A DNA stretch of 62,000 nt from Prorocentrum cordatum (taxonomy: Eukaryota > Sar > Dinophyceae > Prorocentrales > Prorocentraceae): NCBI GenBank assembly GCA_963575745.1, contig CAUYUJ010003669.1, positions 164,448 through 226,447 on the forward strand, written 5' to 3'. Below, one piece after another: positions 39,297 through 50,319 of the stretch. The stretch's first letter is position 1, and every line of letters begins with the position of its first letter. A program made the position numbers and the translations under genes. Under the pieces are notes generated by a model. That model saw only the letters and a program-made list of their open reading frames with translations. It ran no database searches and was not told the origin of the DNA.

Positions 39297-39387
39297 CGGA
39301 CTTGAGCAGCACGGATGCAGAGGCACGTGCGGGCATTCGCAGGCGGGCGAGTGGGGGCCGAGGGGTATTCACGTCTCTGACTATACA
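39297..39387 (-). repeat. 91-bp direct repeat, copy B (upstream end)
   Basis: Same orientation as copy A. Followed on the plus strand by a tacatacatacatgtatat stretch. Confidence 0.9.
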
Positions 39388-40430
39388 TATATACATACAT
39401 ACATACATGTATATGAACTGCCGCGGGCATCTACCTCGATCGGGAAGAAGAATAAGAGGAGAAGGACAAGGAGGAGGAAGAAGAGGAGGAGGAGGAAAAG
39501 GAAACAAAAGAAAGATGATTTCGTCGTCGCCGCCGATGTCGCACAGAGTTTCGTGGTCTATCGACCACCCGAAGTATCTCCTCGAATTCAGCCTCCAGGA
39601 ACCGTTTTCGGTGCCGGGGACCACCGCCGAAAGTCCGGGATGAGGATCGACCTCCCTGGCAGATGCCACCCCTTCGCAAAGGAAGGAACACGGGGTGGAT
39701 CGAGGCTCAAGGCATGAAAGTCCTAGTTCTTGGGCGCTCTCAGCCCCCTCTGGGCCTTCAGGAAGCTTCTCGTCGACATAGCTGGGTCCACTCTCGAGCT
39801 TCTGGCTGGACGCAACGCCAGCTGGGTCTCAACGATCCCCGAGCCTATCCAGGAAATGGAAATAGAGGACTGGGACAGGCACCGTGAAGGCCCCAAGAGA
39901 CTCACATAAGACCACGAACAACTTCTAAACAATCCCCTACAAGGCCCCCCCTTGAACCCCACACGCTACGCAGGACAGGCCGAAACCCCAAGATTGCCCA
40001 GCGATCGCGCGCGTTCCGCGAATTCTGTCTTTCACTCTTCCTGCCGCCCCAAGGGGTCGGCGGCGCGGCGTAAGCCAATGAATCATCATGAGGATGGCGA
40101 TGGAGGTGGTGATGATCATGCTGATGTTGAAGACAATGATGACATTTCTGCAGGAAGAAGGGTGGTGGGACGAATATGGACAGGAGGGTGAGACTCGGGA
40201 TGATGGGGTGTGGCGAACGCTCATATTTTCCAGAATTACACGCTCCATGTTTCAATCTGCCGTTCGCGCGACTCGCAGTCCCACCAGAGTACTTCGGCCC
40301 TATTCGACCCAGGAACTACACAGAGCCTCCGGTAGATCGCCTGGCATCCTTCCTCCCATTCTCGCCCCTCGGCGAACGTTTGCCTGACGCCCTCCTGCGC
40401 CGTCGCAGCTGATACCCTCCCCTGTTCTCT
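39388..40430. other. No recognisable gene
   Basis: tacata repeats (39385-39412), a (GAGGAA)n patch (39450-39510) and an ATG/GAT-rich patch (40075-40145). Confidence 0.5.
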
Positions 40431-40436
40431 ACCCTT

Positions 40437-40496
40437 GCTCCTCCTCCTCCTCCTCCTCCTCCTCATCTCCCTCCTCCTCCTCCTCCTTCTTCGCAT
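40437..40496. repeat. (TCC)n microsatellite
   Basis: ctcctcctcc runs with two interruptions. Confidence 0.9.
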
Positions 40497-40499
40497 CTC

Positions 40500-42790
40500 C
40501 CCTGTGACGGCTGAGCCAGAACATAAGCGGTCGGTACTTTCATGAAGAGAAGATGGACAGCCCTCCCGAAGCCAACTCAATGCAGATGGAAGACGGCACC
40601 TGCGAAAACCAAGGGGGTGGGGTCTACTGTACAGGGCCACATGAGAATGCTGAGCTACTGGCTTCAGGAGAGCACGGCGTCGACAAGCAGAACCCGTAGC
40701 TGCGGAAGAAGTCATGTACAAACGATCGAAGCGGTTGTGTCTGAGCACGGTGCGTGTTGGATATCCTCGAGCCACATCATCTTATCCTGACGCTCCGCAC
40801 TTGCTGCTCCGGCAAAATCATACGGCATGAACGGCGGCACGCGCTGTCTGAAGGACGGGGGCGGCACACATGTTCAATTAACTCAAAGCCCGCGCTCAAA
40901 ACCAGGTGCCTGCCTTGCCTACTCCATCCTCGGTATCCTCAATATCCGCAGCCTCCACTGTTGCGCCCTTCAGTGGCCCCTGTCTCGCGCCTTGTAGATC
41001 AAGAACACCAAGACGCCAATGACAATCAGCAACACGACCACCAACAATATATCTCGTACTGTCGCCTCGGCCCAGGTCACTCTAGTATTTGCCCTCTGCT
41101 CTGGCTGCGTATGCAGAGATCCCTGGGGGCAAGTGGGCCTCGAAGGAACATACGTCGTCCTGACGAGAGAACGTACATCGGTTTTTGTTTAGAGCGTGCT
41201 TCCGATTAAGAGCTACTAGCTTGCGAGGTGAACACGCACAAACATGGCATATGCACGTCGCATTAACAAGTCTATGTGCAAGGCGGGGCATTGAACGTCG
41301 GAATCTACAGCGATTAGGAATCACCGACTGGCAAGCTCGTCCCCGCTCCTGCCACTGGTATTAACCAAATCGTTAATTCGGACCATCCGCTCTCCTCCAG
41401 CGTGCATCGTCATCCTGCTCTATACTGGCGCCCTCTCACCGGAATGCTGCAATTGCTGATTGTGCTAATTGGCGTAGGCACACAAACGGTCATACAGTGT
41501 AGCAACAGACTTCTAGGCAGCAGTGCTCAACATGAAGCTGAAGACATATCGACGACGAAATCGTCGCCACATCCACGGATGATGCACCCATCCATATCCG
41601 GAAGACATACAAGATGTCGACTGGCTTATCAGAGGTGACTAACGTCACGTACCTACCAAACAACCTGCTTATTCGACAGCTTCCTTCATGCCGGGCCGCC
41701 CAAGGGCTCCAACTCTCCTCTGACATGGCAGAATCTGGCACACGCCGCCCATAATAGCGAGAAAGGTAGTCTGGCGGTACCTTCCAGAGCAGGGACAGCG
41801 CCTCTGGAGACCAGCATGGCTCGCGCAAGGCGCGCGTCGCACTACTCAGTAGCCAACCGACCCTCGCTTGTCAGGCAAGGCTCGTAAGGCGTGAGCCGCT
41901 CAAACATTACATCACCGCCGATGCGTCGCCGATGCATCGGTGACGTCGGCGTGGAGAAACTCGGGCTCCACATCGAGCCGCATAGCCGATGCATCGGCAA
42001 TGCGGCGCGATCATCCGATCCGATGTACTCGGGCCCCATCAGGGAGGCCTGGACACATGACCCCAGCATGCCCCCACTCCCACAAAATCCAACATACAGC
42101 TTTTGAGGGGATGCGGGATGGGACGAGCCCATCGGGTTTCTCTTCTGGATCGGCGAGATGGCGAAGGCCTCTGAGACGGATGCTCTCCTGGCAAATACCA
42201 AGTCGTGCGCTCAAACCTGTAATCGTAGACTCCGTACGGTGCGTTCTAGTGACAGGGCGCTGCCCATCAGAAAGTAGTTCCACACGATCCCAGCACGCAT
42301 TCACTTTCTTCCATGATGCGTACTTACATCGTACTCAGGCGGGCACAGTGCAGATTATTCAAGCTGCGCGGCCTGTCGTCTACAAGCACAAGTAACACTA
42401 ATAGGAGCACTATTGAATTGACCACCAGGGGCCTCGACGAAGGCCACATGTGCGCATCTATTGTTTACTATCTGAACGGTCTGTCGTTGCACATGCACTG
42501 CGCATGGCCGAACGAGCACCTGTCTTCGACGACGCGCAAGATTAAACTTCACAGCGCGTCGCAATATTTCACGAGGTCAGCGGGCACGGAGATCTCTTGA
42601 ACGCACTGCAGCGCGCTCCTGCAACGCACTTGAAGGTGCACAATTCTACACAAATTACGCACGAACATCGCCTCTGCATGTTCTCTTACAAACCGGTTGA
42701 ACTATCATTACTCGGCTGGTCTCCATTCCGCATCGGCGACCGATGGCCAATAATCAATATATGCGACTCCGCTACCAGGGTGCGAAATTA
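40500..42790. other. Gene-poor, lower-GC stretch
   Basis: No ORF in any frame carries a recognisable domain, and composition is more even than the rest of the window. The perfect palindromes CCGATGCATCGG (41929-41940) and GCCGATGCATCGGC (41985-41998) occur 56 nt apart, flanking a tgacgtcggc word. Confidence 0.5.
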
Positions 42791-42794
42791 CCGG

Positions 42795-42885
42795 CCCAAC
42801 GGGCCAGAAGCTTGCTAAGATTTCCTGGAACAGGTGGATTCTATATCTAACTAATTCGCGCGCGGGGGGTCGCCCCTGGGGGTCC
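42795..42885 (-). repeat. Conserved module of the array family, copy 2
   Basis: Reverse complement of the module at 5284-5400: ccggcccaacgggccag, tgctaagat, cgcgcgcgggg and gcccctgggggtccc in that order. It precedes the CCAAGAGG array at 43020. Confidence 0.7.
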
Positions 42886-43019
42886 CTGGACGAACAAAAA
42901 ACACAAAAGAACCTGGCAACGTCCCAGCAAGGTCCCGGCATACTCGGATCAGCGATGGTTTTGCTCCAGGGCGCGGGCTTCCAGGCATCCCAGAGCGCTA
43001 AACGAGCGCTCAAGATGGC

Positions 43020-43330
43020 TCCAGTACGGCGTACGATGCCCCCAAGACTGCCTCAGAGAGATGCAGGAGGACCCGAAGACGGTCCAAGAACGCTGCAAGA
43101 GGGCTCAAGATGGCCTCGAGACGGCCCAAGAGGTCCCCTCGAGGCCTCTCAGAGTTGCCTCGACCCAAGAAGTGCCAACAAGCCATCAAGGAGCCCCAGA
43201 GAGGCCCCTCGAAACCATCAAGATGCTCCCAAGAGGCCCGGAAAAAGCCCCTAAGAGGCCACCTAGCGGCCCCCAGAGGTTCCCAGCAGGCCCCGAGAGG
43301 CCCCAAGAGGCTCTCTCAACCTGGATGCAA
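43020..43330 (+). repeat. Degenerate CCAAGAGGCCC array (locus 4)
   Basis: ccaagaggcccc / caagatggcctc words of 12-15 nt, 135 nt downstream of module copy 2. Confidence 0.8.
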
Positions 43331-43489
43331 AAGGGCAGACCGCGTAATGTTCGATGCTGTCCTGCCTCCCGCCGAACAGCCGAACGCCTAGAACCCCCGC
43401 GAACTGGCCTGGCGGAGAACCCAACCATATGCAGTTGTGAATACCGCAATTGTGGGTATCGTCGGTATCGTCTTCCGTGGAGCTCGCTA

Positions 43490-45010
43490 TGGGCCACGAA
43501 ACGCTGTACTGTGTGGGGTGGACGCATGCGACTTGCGCCACTAGGACCTTCGGTGAAACTCCCTCTGGGGCAAAGAAGCGCTGTAATGGGCGGGGGAGCA
43601 CACATGCGAACTGCGCCACTGGGACCTTCGGTGGAGCTTTGGGGCCACGAAGCGCTGTACTGGGTGAGGGAGACGCACGCGAAGTGCGCTGCTGGGACCT
43701 TCGGTGGAGCCCCCAGATGGGGCCAACAAACATTGTACTGGGTGGGGGAAACGCATACGAACAGCGCCAGTGGGACCTTCGGTGGAGCTCCCTATGGAGC
43801 CACGAAGCGCTGTAATGCGCGGGGGAGCACACATGCGAACTGCGCCACTGGGACCTTCGGTGGAGCTCCCCCTGGGGCCACGAAGCGCTGTACTGGGTGA
43901 GGGAGACGCACGCGAAGTGCGCTGCTGGGACCTTCGGTGGAGCCCCCAGATGGGGCCAACAAACATTGTACTGGGTTGGGGAGACGCATACGAAGTGCGC
44001 CACTGGGACCTTCGGTGGAGCTCCCTATGGGGCCACGAAGCGCTGTCCTGGTTGGGAAAGGACGCGTGCGAACTGCGCCACGGGGGCCTTCGGTTGAGCC
44101 CCCTCTGGGGCCACGAAGCGCTGTACTGGGCGGGGGAGACGCCTGCAGGGACCTTCGGTGGAGCTCCCCCTGGGGCCACGAAGCGCTGTACAAGGCGGGG
44201 GAAACGCATACGAACTGCGCCACTTGGACCTTCGGTGGAGCTCCCCATGGGGCCAGGAAGCAGTGCAGTGAGCAAGGGAGACGCATGCGAACTGCGCCCC
44301 TGGAACCTCCGGAGAAGCCCCATCTCGGGCCGCAAAACGCTGTACTGGGTGCGGGAGACGCATGCGAACTGCGCCACTGGGACCTTCGGTGAAACTCCAT
44401 CTCGGGCCAAAACAACGCTGTACTGGGTGGGGGAGACGCATGCGAACAGCGCCACTGGGACATTCGGTGGAGCTCCTTCTGGGGCCACGAAATGTTGTAG
44501 TGGGTGGGGGAGACGCATACGAACAGCGCCACTGGGACCTTCGGTGGAGCCCCCAGATGGGGTCACGAAGCGCTGTACTGGGTGGGGGAGACGCATGCGA
44601 ACTGTGCCACTGCGACCTTCGGTGGAGCTCCCCCTGGGGCCACGAAACGCTGTACTGGGTGCTGGAGAAACATGCGAGCTGCGCCACTGGGACCTTCGGT
44701 GGAGCTCCCTATGGGGCCACGAAGCGCTGTACTGGGTGGGGGACACGCATGCGAACTGTGTCACTGCGACCTTCCGTGGAGCTCCCTCTGGGGCCACAAA
44801 AACGTTGTACTGGATGGGGGAGACGCATGCGAAGTGCGCCACTGGGACCGACACGCTGTACTGGGTGGGGGAGAAGCATGCGAACTGCGCCACTGGATCC
44901 TTTGGTGGAGCCCCCAGATGGGGCCACGAAATGTTGTAGTGGGTGGGGGGGACGCTTTCGAACTGCGCCAGTGGGACCTTCGGTGGAGCTCCCGATGGGA
45001 CCACGAAGCG
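43490..45010 (+). repeat. 77-bp satellite array, about 20 copies
   Basis: The unit contains acgcatgcgaactgcgccac, tgggaccttcggtggagc, tccccctggggccacgaa and gcgctgtactgggtggggg. Unit starts (ctgtact) at 43504, 43581 and 43655 give spacings of 77 and 74. Because 77 is not a multiple of three, three frames on both strands stay open for hundreds of codons; none is a gene. Confidence 0.95.
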
Positions 45011-45780
45011 CAGTGCTGGGTGATGACGGTGACGACAACGACGAGGACATGCGGAGGGCAGAGGCAGGGATTGGGAGGAGGAAGGAGGGGGAGGAGGAGA
45101 AGAGGAGAAGAGAGGAGAGGAGAGGAGAGGAGAGGAGGAACGCGGGTGCTGTCTGCTCAAAACGATGTCTCAACACCCCAGGATGGTTGGACAAAAACAA
45201 ATGACTCACCCGACAACTCCCCAAAAGGTCAGCAAAAATCGCCCTGACGCCGCTCAACGCGAGCTGCAACGCCTCAAGAAAACAGCCCCCGCCCCTGCGG
45301 TTCCGCACATAAAAAAGACCACTCTGCCAGCCGACAGCTATGCGAAAAGTGTGCTAGCGTATTGAACGAAGCGATTCAATAAGATCCACTAGACAAGACA
45401 CGTTGTGTACACCTATCAACTCTGCGCCATGGCGCCACATGTGAACTGTCAGACACCTGTTCGAAATATTGAAAATATGTGGGTTCGTACGTGATGTTAG
45501 CGTGCGCTCTGAACACAGCAATTCGCCCATCCGCCCGCCCAAATATGTTGGAACCGCAAATTCACTGGCGCGACTGGCACTACTTTGAAACCGCGGCTGT
45601 CACAGCGTGGAAGCACCAATATTTAACGAGCCCGTTGCGAAGGCGACCTAATCACGGCCACCTGTTCCTGCGGCCCGTCACTTCCCACGTGCGAGATCGA
45701 CACCATTCCAGCAAGGCGGTGCGCTTCCGCGAAGCGTCTACAATCGAACTAGAAATAATGCTTCTGGACTCACAGCCTGC
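45011..45780. other. No recognisable gene
   Basis: A (GAGGA)n patch at 45070-45140, then unique-looking sequence of even composition. Confidence 0.5.
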
Positions 45781-45921
45781 CGCACCATCCGTCACCTCGC
45801 AGCAGTGGGCCTCCCCTCCGCGAGTCACGATGCTGCGATTGATCGCATCCTCTTGGCGTGCGGATCCCCACTCGTTTTACCGCTGCTCCTCCAGTCGACG
45901 TTCTGCTGCCTGCCATCAACA

Positions 45922-46146
45922 CAAGACCCCACAAAGGTGGAGCCCCTCTTCGCAAATCAACAGCCGCACCGAACACGGAAGCAACCGATGCATTCCCTCT
46001 GACGAGCGACCCCACACCTTCCAGACCTCTATCGCACTCGTTGTCCTGCGAGCACTGTCCGCGCAAGACCCCATATCATAGGAGCCCCTTCTCGCAACTC
46101 GCCAGCCGCGCCCGATGCGGAAGCAACCGATGCCTACCCCCTGACT
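45922..46146 (+). repeat. ~144-bp period tandem duplication
   Basis: The block caagacccca...ggagcccctc...cagccgc...cggaagcaaccgatgc starts at about 45922 and again at about 46066 with roughly 80% identity over 80 nt. Confidence 0.75.
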
Positions 46147-46212
46147 GTCCGCGGAGGCTGTTAGCCTCTCCTCGGAACTGGATCCCTCTTCTTTCTCCCC
46201 TCCTCCCCTCCT

Positions 46213-46390
46213 TCGAGTAGGGGATCGACTACAGGGTTGATTTACCCCAGACTTGATTGTTCTGGTCGGATCCACGAACATGTGTGTAGAACGTTTATAG
46301 ATCTACGGGCATTCTACGTGTTTGCGTTGACAAGTCGACGTGGAAATAAAGCTTGTGGTAAAACAATTATGTAGTCGATCCCCTACTCGA
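46213..46390. mobile_element. 178-bp palindromic MITE with 5-bp target duplication
   Basis: The first 21 nt (TCGAGTAGGGGATCGACTAC plus A) and the last 21 nt are perfect inverted repeats. Pairing continues imperfectly inward (ttgatttacccca / tggtaaaacaa) to an AGATCT palindrome at 46299-46304, the exact midpoint. The direct repeat CTCCT is immediately outside both ends (46208-46212 and 46391-46395). There is no coding capacity. It is a foldback, non-autonomous DNA transposon by structure; the mobilising transposase is not in the window. Confidence 0.85.
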
Positions 46391-46395
46391 CTCCT

Positions 46396-47400
46396 CGAGG
46401 CTCCACCCGCTCCACAGCTCTTCCCCATCAGGCCTGAAGCGTCTGCTCTTCCTCCGCATCCTTCTCCTCGTCGCCTCCCTGCCCCTGCTCCTCATCTCGT
46501 CTGCGTCTTCGTGCTCCACTGCCTGCAGTATGAGAGCGCTCACATATGCAGGACGATGCTCTGTCCGCGCACGGAGTGGGGGAAAGAGCAGAAGGGCAGG
46601 GCGGCTCCGCAGGCGGTGGGCCAGCCGTGTGTGGGGGGGGCGCGCCGTGAGGGGGCGGGGCCAGTGATGGCAGGGAAGAGAAGCCACATCAGACCACACT
46701 CCGGAGGCTGGGCGTTTGGGCTCGACGGGAGGCGTGGAGCGATTCTCTCGCTCTGCAGGGGGCCCAGCACTTTCGCGTCGCAGCGCGGCAGAGGCCGCCC
46801 GCACGCGCGTCTGGGCGAGACCGCCGGGGGACCCACACGGAGCTGGGTCGAACCGGCCAGGCGGGCTATCAACAACCAGGCGGGTGGGCACGACCACGGG
46901 GTTGAAACGGTCAGGCGGGTTGGCACGACGGCCATGCCACCCGAACCCCACCAAATGGATTGTTTGAAGAAGCGAAGAGACGGAGGAGGGGCGGAGAGCA
47001 AAGATGAGTAGGGAGGGGGAGCAGTGAGGAGGCAGAGCGAAGCAGCAGAGGGGGAGGTGGAGAAGGACGAGAAGCGTGGGACCGAAAACAGGGGCACGCT
47101 GCACGCAGCAGCAAGTAACAGCGCGTCGAACAAGATAAGGCAGTCTCGAACGACGGCGACAAGCAGCACCAGCCACAAGGGGCTCGGAGCTCAGGAAGCA
47201 GCGCCTCCCGATGTGCCCGATGGTTAAGCGTATTGTTTGGCATGCTCCCGGATGCCCGAACAACCAAGGAACGGAAGTAGAGAAACACATGGTGGCATAA
47301 CCTTACCTATACGACCATCCTGCGGGTGATCAGGAGGTTGGGGGGGGGAAGGGGGCCAGCAATGGGCAACAGCGGTGATTGTTGCGTTGCCGCTCCCTCT
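46396..47400. other. No recognisable gene
   Basis: GC-rich and open in several frames, but no domain found. The shared HAGWAPRLRSR-like readings are frame shadows. Confidence 0.45.
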
Positions 47401-47404
47401 TGGG

Positions 47405-47670
47405 ACCGTCGATCCCACTATCGATCTCACTCGATCGATCTCACTATCGATCTCACTCGATCGATTTCACTGTCGATCTCACTCTGGATCTCGCGATCGA
47501 TCCCACGATCGACCTCCCTATCGATATCACTCGATCTCACAATCGATATCACTATTCATCTCACTATCGATCTCACTATCGATCTCACGATCGATCTCAC
47601 TATCGGTCTCACTACCGATCTCACTATCGGTCTCACAATCGATTTCGTCATCGGTCTCACTATCGTTGTC
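47405..47670. repeat. 12-bp minisatellite (ATCGATCTCACT)
   Basis: About 20 units of atcgatctcact with substitutions (cggt, attc, gata). Each unit contains the palindrome ATCGAT or a one-base variant. The 12-nt period keeps three frames open (Ser-Ile-Ser-Leu peptides). Confidence 0.95.
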
Positions 47671-47679
47671 GCACCAGCG

Positions 47680-47870
47680 GGACACCGAGACACCAGCGGG
47701 ACACCGACCGGACACCTGCGGGACACCGCAGGCCACCGCTTGCCGAAGGGAGAATCATTTGGTCCAGCCCGGACCCAGCCACAAGCTGGACACCGGCCGG
47801 ACACCGGCGGGACACCGCGGGCCACCGCTTGCCGGAGGGAGAATCATTTGGTCCGGCCGCGCCTCAGCCA
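47680..47870. repeat. ~90-bp tandem duplication with GGACACCG words
   Basis: gggacaccg...gccaccgcttgccg(a/g)agggagaatcatttggtcc occurs twice, with agaatcatttggtcc at 47751 and 47840. Confidence 0.85.
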
Positions 47871-48109
47871 CAGGAGACTTTCCTCTCGCCCGCCCACTTG
47901 CCGCACGGCACGCGCGAACACGAAACCGATTTCCCAGAAGGGGGCTCTCCGTTCCACTTCGATCTCACCCCCCATGCAACCTCTGAACTTTTCGAATGTC
48001 CGCGCAGAGCTCATCTACATAATTCCCAGATCAGTGCTTGCACTGAAGGGGGCCGAGTGGAAATGGCAAGATTTGGCCAAAATTTCCGTCGATTTTGGTG
48101 GCCTGCTGG

Positions 48110-48590
48110 GTTCCCCGGTTCCCGCCTCTGGGTTCCTGGGATCCTGGTCATCGGTTCCGGTACGATTTCGGTAGGTTCCAGGTTCCCGGGTTCCCGGGTC
48201 CCCGGTCGATCTCCTTGGCGACCTCTTCATCGATCCCGTCTCAAAGTATCCACTGCTTGGGATTTCTCTCTGGTGTAATTCGTACGCTGATCCCACGGCG
48301 CGCCTGCTCCCGCTCCGCCCGCACGGAGCCACCGCCGGCCCTCGCCGCCGAGGTGGCCAGTGCTCCAGGCAGGCCCGCCGGCGCTCCTCCTGGCAGGTCG
48401 GTCAGGCAGCCGTGCCATGCACGGCGGGCGCTCCGTGGGCGCGGGGCGAAGTATATACTGTATGCCTATGCGCATGCCTGTGCGCAGAGTATATTGACCT
48501 GTGCGCATACTCACATTCATATGTCGTTCTAGGGCCGGGGACCCCGGAAAAAGCGCCCCCCCCCCCCCCTCCACACCTAACGGATTTGGC
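48110..48590. other. GGTTCC-rich stretch and spacer
   Basis: ggttccc/gggttcc words at 48110-48210, then GC-rich sequence without a recognisable gene and a C-run at 48557-48572. Confidence 0.5.
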
Positions 48591-48599
48591 CCACCCCGG

Positions 48600-49080
48600 G
48601 CCTGCCCCAGACGACCTGGGAGGACCTCACAAGAGCCCGAAGACGGCCCCAGAGGGCCCCCGACGTTCCGGCGCGCTCCCGAAACAACCCCAGAGAGTCC
48701 AAGACGGTCGACGACGACCCCAAAGGAGCGGTCATACCCCCAAAGGTCGCTGCAAAACGTCCCAAGAGGCCTCCAAGAGCACCCTCAAGAGGGCCCCAAG
48801 AGGCAAAGTTCATTGATTTTCCGATGGTTTGTCAAAGATTTTTCCCTTTTTCGGCTTCCCAACGGCCCACGAAGCCTCCTAGATCGCCCTCAGACGGCCC
48901 GACAGACCTCCAAAAGGGCCCCAAACCAGCCCGAGAGGGCCCCGAGACAGCCTCGACAGGGCCCCAGGAGGGGCCCAAGAAGGCTCCCAAGAGGCCCCGA
49001 AGGGGTCCCAAGAGGCCCCCAAGAGGCCACCAGGAGGCTTCTAGAGGTCCCCAAGAGTCCCCAAAGATCCCGCAAGGACA
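48600..49080 (+). repeat. Degenerate CCAAGAGGCCC array (locus 5)
   Basis: ccccaagaggcccc / caagacggtcgac words with an AT-richer spacer at 48803-48870 (aggcaaagttcattgatttt...ctttttcggcttccc) homologous to the locus-2 spacer. Confidence 0.8.
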
Positions 49081-49495
49081 CCGCAGAAGTTCGAGATCGC
49101 TCCAAAACGTCCCACTGCGGGGTGCCACGCCCGCGAGGGGCGGGTCGCCGCACCTCGGCCCCCTCGGCGGCCGCGCCCGCTGCGCCGCACTGCCCGCGGC
49201 ACGCCGCGGCGGCCACGGCGTGGCGGCAAAGGTCGCCCCGCGAGAGACGGACCGCCACGCAGGGCAGGGCCCGCGCTGGCCGCGAGGCGCGGGGCCGCAG
49301 GCGCCTCGGGGGCGTTCCGTGCGGGCGTGGCCGCGCCCGCTGCGCCGTGGGTCGCCAGCGGCACGCGACACGGCTGGTTCTCCGTGGGCGGCAAGCGTGC
49401 CCTGATTCGGGGCCTCGCGGGCCGGGCCCCTGGGCCGCCAACCCGCGTCGCGACGGGGCCTTCTTTTCGCGGATGCCCCCCCCCCCGACCGCTTC
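49081..49495. other. Very GC-rich stretch, no assigned gene
   Basis: Open in several frames on both strands; peptides are Arg/Ala/Gly/Pro-rich with no domain. Confidence 0.4.
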
Positions 49496-49499
49496 CCCG

Positions 49500-49720
49500 A
49501 GTGTTGTCTCAGCAGCGAGCGAAGGGGGGAAATGACAAAGGGACGGGCCTTCTCAGAAGGCTCGGAAGTCCCCCGGCCTCTGAGAAGTTTTCTCCGCCTT
49601 CCCCGAAGACGCAGAAAACTTCTCAGAAGGCGCGAGGGCTCCCGAGAACTCCCGCCGCTTTCTGAGAAGGCCTTCTCCTTGTCAATTCCCCCCCTCGCTC
49701 GCCGCCGATTGTCGTCCCGC
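49500..49720. mobile_element. Foldback element with TTCTCAGAAG palindromes
   Basis: Left arm about 49506-49593, right arm about 49613-49717. Inner 15 bp (49579-49593 / 49613-49627) and outer 13 bp GGCCTTCTCAGAA (49547-49559) pair perfectly, and homology extends outward through gcgagcga-G-run-aa(a/t)tgacaa. One arm has an extra ~12 nt. The loop is 49594-49612. No clear target duplication. Confidence 0.7.
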
Positions 49721-50319
49721 ATTATTGTTTGGTGGCCGCGGGGTGCAAAAACTACCCCCCAGGGCTGAAATCGAGGAACGCCCGACAATTGAAGAAAACA
49801 AATCGTCGGAGGTATCAGTCCCGGCTCCGCGCCGCCCTATCTCTTTGTCGTGGGAAGCCAAAAGAAATAGACACCGCTCTTCCCCGAACCTAACCCGGGG
49901 TACGTTCTGACCAGAATCTCCAAGCGAATCCAGGCCAGGGCGACGATGGCCTCCCAGGGCGCCACGACAAGCGGCACAAATGATAGAAAGGTAGCGGCAC
50001 CTTCGAGGCCCGAGAAAGCTAAAACGCAGGAATGGTTGCGGCATCGGTACATGCCTCTCCTCCTTCGGAATGAACTCCTGCAAGAACCTGATCGATGAGC
50101 AATAACAGCCAGATTCCCGTGCGGATTTCACGGACCATGGATCTGCACTGGACCCCCCCCCTGGCGCTCGACGGCGCCTGGGGGCAGCGCCAGACGGGGT
50201 CCAGCGGCGGTCCAAGCAATCCGCGCGGAGCTGCGAGGAATCACGCGTGCTTAAGCATCTGTTTGTTCGTCGATCCGCGGCTGGACGCCCCGGCGCGCTC
50301 ATCCTGAAATCCTTTCCGC

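Larger units (their letters stand above)
32948..39387 (-). mobile_element. Tyrosine-recombinase retroelement (DIRS/PAT/Ngaro-type), decayed
   Basis: Minus-strand order is Gag-like ORF, RT, RNase H, methyltransferase-like domain, tyrosine recombinase, the domain set known for DIRS-like elements. About 91-bp direct repeats (84/91 identical) lie at 32948-33038 and 39297-39387, roughly 190 nt beyond the recombinase stop and 480 nt upstream of the Gag start. Direct rather than inverted repeats would favour the PAT/Ngaro (split direct repeat) arrangement, unless the 91-bp sequence is an unrelated dispersed repeat. Frame changes occur in RT, RNase H and recombinase, and the RT catalytic motif looks mutated. 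No target duplication is expected for recombinase-mediated insertion, and none was seen. Confidence 0.75.

Noticed and set aside
43490-45200. Long overlapping ORFs (up to 539 codons) on both strands
   Set aside because: They are multi-frame readings of a 77-bp satellite; the non-triplet period makes all three frames cycle through the same sequence.
47326-48278. Plus ORFs of Ser-Ile-Ser-Leu repeats continuing into unique sequence
   Set aside because: Openness comes from the 12-bp minisatellite in all three frames; the unique part has no domain.
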